A stretch of DNA of 64,000 bases from Henckelia pumila (lineage: Eukaryota > Streptophyta > Magnoliopsida > Lamiales > Gesneriaceae), in assembly GCF_033568475.1 (NCBI RefSeq), contig NC_133123.1, positions 139,640,062-139,704,061 on the forward strand, read 5' to 3'. The notes under the pieces are model-generated. The model saw only the letters and a list, made by a program, of their open reading frames with translations, did no database searches and was not told the origin of the DNA. Shown one piece after another: positions 59,229-64,000 of the stretch. The first letter of the stretch is position 1. Each line of letters starts with the position of its first letter. A program made the position numbers and the translations under genes.

Positions 59229-59937
59229 AGCTTCTTGCTTTTAATTAGAGTTGATTTTTTTGGAAAATGGTATTTATTACCAATTAATGCATTATCTTAA
59301 TTTGTTGCTGTTTATATATAAGTAAAATCATTTTCTTAAAAAAAAAATTGTTATATTCATAATACACGATTTGTATTACAATTTACTTCAAATCTACTTT
59401 GAAAATAATATTTCAATTAAAGTACATTTTGAGTAATTTTTTTAATTTTAAAGATATTGTGTAATTTTTATTATACATATATACGCAGTTTCATTTTTGT
59501 GGTAATAAAGTAAAGGTAATATTCTAATATTAAATTGAAGGGTTCAAAATTGATTTTGATACGTGAAATTCATAAAAATATATTAATAATTAGATGTTGT
59601 ATATACTTACGTTCGTTATACTAATATATCTATCAACCACATTCTTTATATTGCGGTCTGCGGACGATCAATTAATTAGACGTGCAATTTAATTATCATA
59701 TTTATTTTTTTTCGTGTAAAAAAATAATTTATTTATGTTTTGGAATTTAAATTGATAAAATTTAAAAATACTCTTTAATTTTTAATTAATTATTCTACGG
59801 TTTATAATATCCATGGACGAATATCCAACCACACATTAATTGACAATACACATAATTTATTTAGTACAAATATAATTTTATTTTAATCCAAACTTGGATT
59901 TTATTTGGAACAAAGGTTGCCTTGAACAAGACAAGAG
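59229..59937. other. AT-rich intergenic region
   Basis: The distal dehydrin promoter and the 3' end of the ADH-like gene. No further gene or bounded repeat is seen. Confidence 0.55.
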
Positions 59938-62169
59938 TCATTTATCCATCCAAATGACACACCTGAGGCTCTTCCCTTCTATCAGCAGATCAAACGCTTT
60001 GTTGATGTCTTCAAAACTAACCACGTGGGTCACGAACTTGTCCAGTTCCAATTCCTATATGCAGGTAAAAACACGACTCTAAATTATATATGTTATCATA
60101 TTAAGAAAGTGTGCATAAACGATAACTATATATACCTTGTCGATGTAACGTTTGATGAGAATTGGGATGTCGGATTTGGGTTTGAGGCCTCCAAACAAGG
60201 ATCCCTGCACTGTTTTCCCGAATAGGACGACTTCACCTGAGCTGAACGAGATTCGTGCACCTGGCTTGTCGACTCCTAGGACGATTGTCTTCCCCCATCC
60301 CTGAAAATTGTTATAATTATGAACTAGCATCTGTAACGACGATTGGATCGAGGCATTGAAAAGGGAATTATAGAAGTTGTTTGGGGTAAACGTAAACCTT
60401 TCGGCAACAAGCAATTGCTTCCTCAACCAAGGATGCCTTCCCAACACATTCGAAGCAATAGTCCGCTCCTCCACCAGTCATCTCGTTTATTATCTGAAAA
60501 AATAAACACATGCAGGTTGTGTCTTTCCTTGAAACAGAGTGTGTGAAATAAAAAAATTACACATTTCGGGTTAAGTAAACTACCTGGCTTATAGGCTTGT
60601 CGCCGCCGCCGCCGCGGCTACTTGAGTCGACAAAATCAGTCACACCGAATGATTTAGCTGTATGGTGGTTTGGTTTTGTTAGAATTTACGTACGCACTAG
60701 TCATAGTTAAGAAGTATATATATCAAGTAAAGAGAATTATGGGCTTACATATTTCAAATTTGTCGGGGTTCACATCTATGCCTATGATTCTCCCCGCGCC
60801 ACATAATCTTGATCCCTCAGCAACCTTTGGAATAACTCAAATGTCTCAAAAATATCCTGATTCGATCAAAAAGCAACAGACAAGAACCAAAGAGCAGGAA
60901 ACACATGCACTTACAGCTAATCCAATTGATCCCAGCCCAAAGATGGCAACTGTTGATCCTGCTTCAACATTTGCAGATCTCCAGGCAGCTCCTACACCTT
61001 CAAAAATACATGAAAAAGTGAAACTTCTTTACGTAAAACATTATCCAAAGGCGCATATGCTGTTTACAAACACCTTAGAATTCGACGTCTGCTTTGTATG
61101 ACATGTCGGTAGCGTTTGAAAATGCTTAAAAAATGTGATTATAATAAACTTTTCTATACAATATTTGCAAAGTCGAAATTCAACATATATACCTGTTGAC
61201 ACACCACAACTAAGGAGGCAGACCCGGTCTGGAGGAACCGTGGGATCGACTTTAGTGATATTAGCAGTATGCACGACTGTGTACTCGATAAAACTAGACA
61301 CGCATAAGAAATGGTATAGTGTTTCTCCATTAAGATCAGTGAATCTGCTAGAACCGTCGTGCATCCACGGAGAGAGATTGAAAGGATATGTAGAACAAAG
61401 ATTGCTCTTATTTGATTTGCAATCCGCACATTCAGCACATTCTGATATAAATATGGGGATGACCATATCACCTTCAACAAAGCCATTCACATTCTCTCCC
61501 ACAGTCTCAATAACACTGTCAATGCATACAAGTCAAACACTAGAAATCATGCTGACAAAAACATTTTCAAACAGTTTAAAATTTCATCTGCCCCATTACT
61601 GATTGCTCGGGAAATGCCTTAAATTGTTCATAAATTCACAACAAAAACATACTTTCATGCCAAAGCAATATGTCCACATTCTGAAATGAAATAAAATGCA
61701 AGAGGGAGATTGATTGAAAATTACCCAACAGACTCATGCCCCAGTATTCTTGGATAATAACCAGGAGGATCCTTCACAAGTGAAAAAAAAAAAAACACAC
61801 AAGATTCAACAAGACAGAAACTTGAAGACGATTTCTTTAAAATCAAACATAAAGTAAGTTCCAGGATCCATACTTTCAATTTCCAGAAAGTGACATCGCT
61901 GAAACAGAGAGAAGTGCAGATGATTTTAATTCTAACTTCTCCGGATTTGGGAGGAGCCACGATCACTTCCTCTATCACCAGAGGCTCCCCAGGCTTCCTG
62001 GCCACGGCCCCTGCACCCACAAGTTTTACACAGTGGTCTATGAATAAATCCCATAAAAAGATGAGCGTATAATAGAATGACTAATTAATATTTGAGATAG
62101 AATGCTCATACCTCTGCATCTAATGGGTTTCCCAGCAGTTTCACCCAACCGAGTTTTGGTGCTCTCCAT
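59938..62169 (-). CDS. zinc-dependent alcohol dehydrogenase-like protein
   Basis: A medium-chain NAD-dependent dehydrogenase, probably cytosolic, interconverting an alcohol and an aldehyde; the substrate is unknown. Ten exons, all in phase: 62169-62112, 62010-61874, 61771-61725, 61515-61193, 60997-60915, 60824-60749, 60657-60584, 60493-60398, 60300-60136, 60054-59938; 391 residues. Catalytic zinc ligands are Cys55 (TSLC), His77 (GHE) and Cys184 (LLSCGVSTG); structural zinc uses Cys107, 110, 113 and 121 ([15 protein letters not shown]). The Rossmann motif is FGLGSIG (208-214), followed by [11 protein letters not shown] with the Asp of NAD-dependent members. Residue 56, His in most plant ADHs (SLCH), is Phe here. 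NINEMTGG-like and [10 protein letters not shown] blocks fit the plant ADH-like (ADH-like 7 type) group; this subgroup call is moderate. Confidence 0.94.
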
Positions 62170-62270
62170 TTCTTGATGATATCCCAGTTTCAGGCTTTCA
62201 GCAGCAGTCGTTTGGAAAGACTTGTGGTTGTATTGGATACGTAGTAGGCATCTAAGGGGGGGCCTCGATC

Positions 62271-62280
62271 ATTTATATAA
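62271..62280 (-). promoter_or_regulatory. ADH-like gene TATA box
   Basis: Minus-strand TTATATAAAT lies about 100 bp upstream of the ADH ATG. A Tourist-like MITE begins only 12 bp further upstream. Confidence 0.6.
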
Positions 62281-62292
62281 TTAGGCTGATAG

Positions 62293-62669
62293 GCTCGGTT
62301 TGGTTTGAACAATAGGATAAATAATATAAAGAGAAGTAGCGTAATGTAATAAAAAATAAAAAAAATAGTTAATTTAATATTTGATTTGATTGATAGATTA
62401 TAGTTTATTTGATTTGATTTATTAAATTTTATATAGAAATGATAAATTATCATTTTGTATTTTTAATAATAAATAAAATATGAATAATATTATTTATAAG
62501 TGGTAATATAGTAATTTAAATAATTAATGATTTGATTGATGTAAGATAAATAATTAATGATTTGATTGATGTAAAATAAATAATTAATAAATAAATAAAT
62601 AATATGAAACGCAAGATTGGATAAAATAAGTTATACCTAAATTAATAGCAACACGTACCAAATGGAGCC
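62293..62669. mobile_element. Tourist-like MITE, family A copy 4
   Basis: Ends GGCTCGGTTTGGT and ACCAAATGGAGCC bound a body matching copies 1 and 5. The following triplet is TAA (62670-62672); the left triplet ATA has probably mutated. It adjoins the core promoter of the ADH-like gene. Confidence 0.82.
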
Positions 62670-62672
62670 TAA

Positions 62673-63547
62673 AATGTTTGGCCATTTGTGGACTTCGTGA
62701 TCGGGACCATCACCTAATTATCAATCCTCCAATACGATTTTACTAATATTTGGATTGTATAAAGGTTTTTCATCCAATTCATTCATCGACTACAAATTGA
62801 AACCATGCGATTGAGCAACAAACACTGCGTTTTAAATTGATAATTACTGACCAATTAAGTTTGAGCATACGCAGCTAGAAAGCGTGAATACTGCAATTCA
62901 AATATATAATATTATACTAGAAAAAACATGTATGCACGTAATTACAATTTTATTTGATTGAGATCGAAGTTATCAAATTTTGAATGTTTATTTTTATTAA
63001 ATTCAAGTATTATACTTTTTACAAGCAAGTTCAAATTTCAGTCACTGTAATTAAATATCTAATTAGCAGGTAAAACGAAAAAATTACTTCTTCTTTTTTT
63101 GTGATATTTGTCCGTTCTTGATCAACGTTTTTTTTAGTTTAATTTATTTTTTAACTGAAAACTTTATAACAATAATATATGTTGTATATTTATTAAAAAG
63201 TGTAATATATACATATATATTTGTTACAAACTGTACGTAGGATCAAGTGATTTGTCCTTTATTAAATGTTATAGTTGATGGTGATTGTACAACTCAAATC
63301 TTTTAAATCGTACAGCAGTACAAACAAACACATGTTTCAATTGTTCAACCCAGGGGAAGGACAATTATTGCACCCAAACAATCATCTTATCCATAATTGT
63401 GCTTTCAATAAATGTGAATCGAAGTCATAACCTTGACTCCGATATTAATTGTATGACTGAATGCTTCTCGCTTCAAAATTTATAGTTTATGGTAACAATA
63501 CGACTCAAATATTTTAAACAATATAAAATCTCAAGCGTCATGAATAA
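62673..63547. other. AT-rich intergenic sequence, no gene seen
   Basis: No supported coding, RNA or bounded repeat features. Confidence 0.6.
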
Positions 63548-63791
63548 TTTATGTTAAATGATAATTTTATTGATTTTTAAGTACAAAATAATAATTTCTT
63601 TCAGAAAAATAATTTTTTGATTCATTAACTTGTCCAAATTTGAGTTTAGTCTATTGAGTTGTCAAATTTATGTTAAATGATAATTTTAGTTTTATTGATT
63701 TTTAAGTACAAAATAATAATTTATTTCAGAGAAATGATTTTTTGATTCATTAACTTGTCCAAATTTGAGTTTAGTTTATTGAGTTGTCAAA
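63548..63791. repeat. tandem duplication, units of 119 and 125 bp
   Basis: Unit 1 (63548-63666) and unit 2 (63667-63791) share TTTATGTTAAATGATAATTT, TTCATTAACTTGTCCAAATT and GAGTTGTCAAA. Unit 2 has an extra 6 bp (AGTTTT) and a few substitutions. Confidence 0.85.
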
Positions 63792-64000
63792 TTTAATATT
63801 TAATTTGATTGATAGATTATAGTTTATTTGATTTGATTTGATTTATTAAATTTTAATTACATAAAAATGATAAATTACCATTTTGTCCTTTTAATAATAA
63901 ATAAAATATGAATAATATTATTTATAAGGGTAATACAATAATTTAAATTCAATGATTTGATTGATGTAAGATAAATAATTAATGATTTGATTGAAATAAA
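63792..64000. mobile_element. Tourist-like MITE, family A copy 5 (left end missing, runs off the window)
   Basis: The sequence matches copy 4 from the TTTGATTGATAGATTATAG block onward. The first 80 bp or so of the family are absent at its junction with the tandem duplication, and the right end lies beyond the window. Confidence 0.8.

Noticed and set aside
56862-62169. PPR, dehydrin and ADH-like genes as a metabolic or stress gene cluster
   Set aside because: They are unrelated families with separate promoters; adjacency alone does not support a cluster.

Overview
This is plant nuclear DNA, most likely from a eudicot. It is AT-rich, its genes have short canonical GT-AG introns, and it is crowded with plant transposons (Tekay-type Ty3/gypsy, CACTA, PIF/Harbinger, hAT and Mutator MITEs). 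It also carries a MIR394 locus and typical plant genes (RopGEF, FSK-type dehydrin, ADH-like, PPR). The species cannot be fixed from sequence alone.

Layout. 1-11 kb: no protein gene recognised. This part holds MITEs, a 1.39-kb solo LTR with perfect target-site duplications (TSDs), and a MIR394 hairpin near 6.9 kb. 11.4-14.5 kb: a complete five-exon RopGEF (PRONE) gene on the minus strand. 15.9-16.5 kb: an hAT-type MITE. 18.8-23.7 kb: a non-autonomous CACTA element carrying fragments of a PrmA-like methyltransferase gene fused to the C-terminal half of a Ulp1-like protease. It inserted inside the TSD of an hAT MITE (23.7-24.2 kb). 24.5-28.1 kb: a PIF/Harbinger element with two damaged ORFs and a 76-bp tandem repeat between them. 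29.35-50.94 kb: two nested Tekay-lineage Ty3/gypsy elements on the minus strand, the younger inside the 5' LTR of the older, each with perfect 5-bp TSDs. 51.0-56.1 kb: a complete 12-exon prolyl oligopeptidase gene (plus strand); part of its upstream region is duplicated on the other side of the retrotransposons. 56.9-57.4 kb: a short PPR protein gene. 58.4-59.1 kb: an FSK2 dehydrin. 59.9-62.2 kb: a complete ten-exon zinc alcohol dehydrogenase-like gene. The last 1.8 kb is AT-rich, with a tandem duplication and a fifth copy of a Tourist-like MITE.

The genes (RopGEF signalling, miR394, prolyl oligopeptidase, PPR, dehydrin, ADH-like) do not form an evident pathway; the window is a normal plant gene neighbourhood reshaped by transposons. 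Transposons sit against gene starts repeatedly: one Tourist-like family lies upstream of MIR394, the PPR gene and the ADH gene, and a Mutator-type MITE lies upstream of the prolyl oligopeptidase gene. The most unusual item is a canonical GT-AG intron-like segment of about 200 nt between gag and pol in both Tekay elements, in phase to bypass the gag stop. All exon models, TSDs and divergence estimates were read by eye; no alignment or database search was run.
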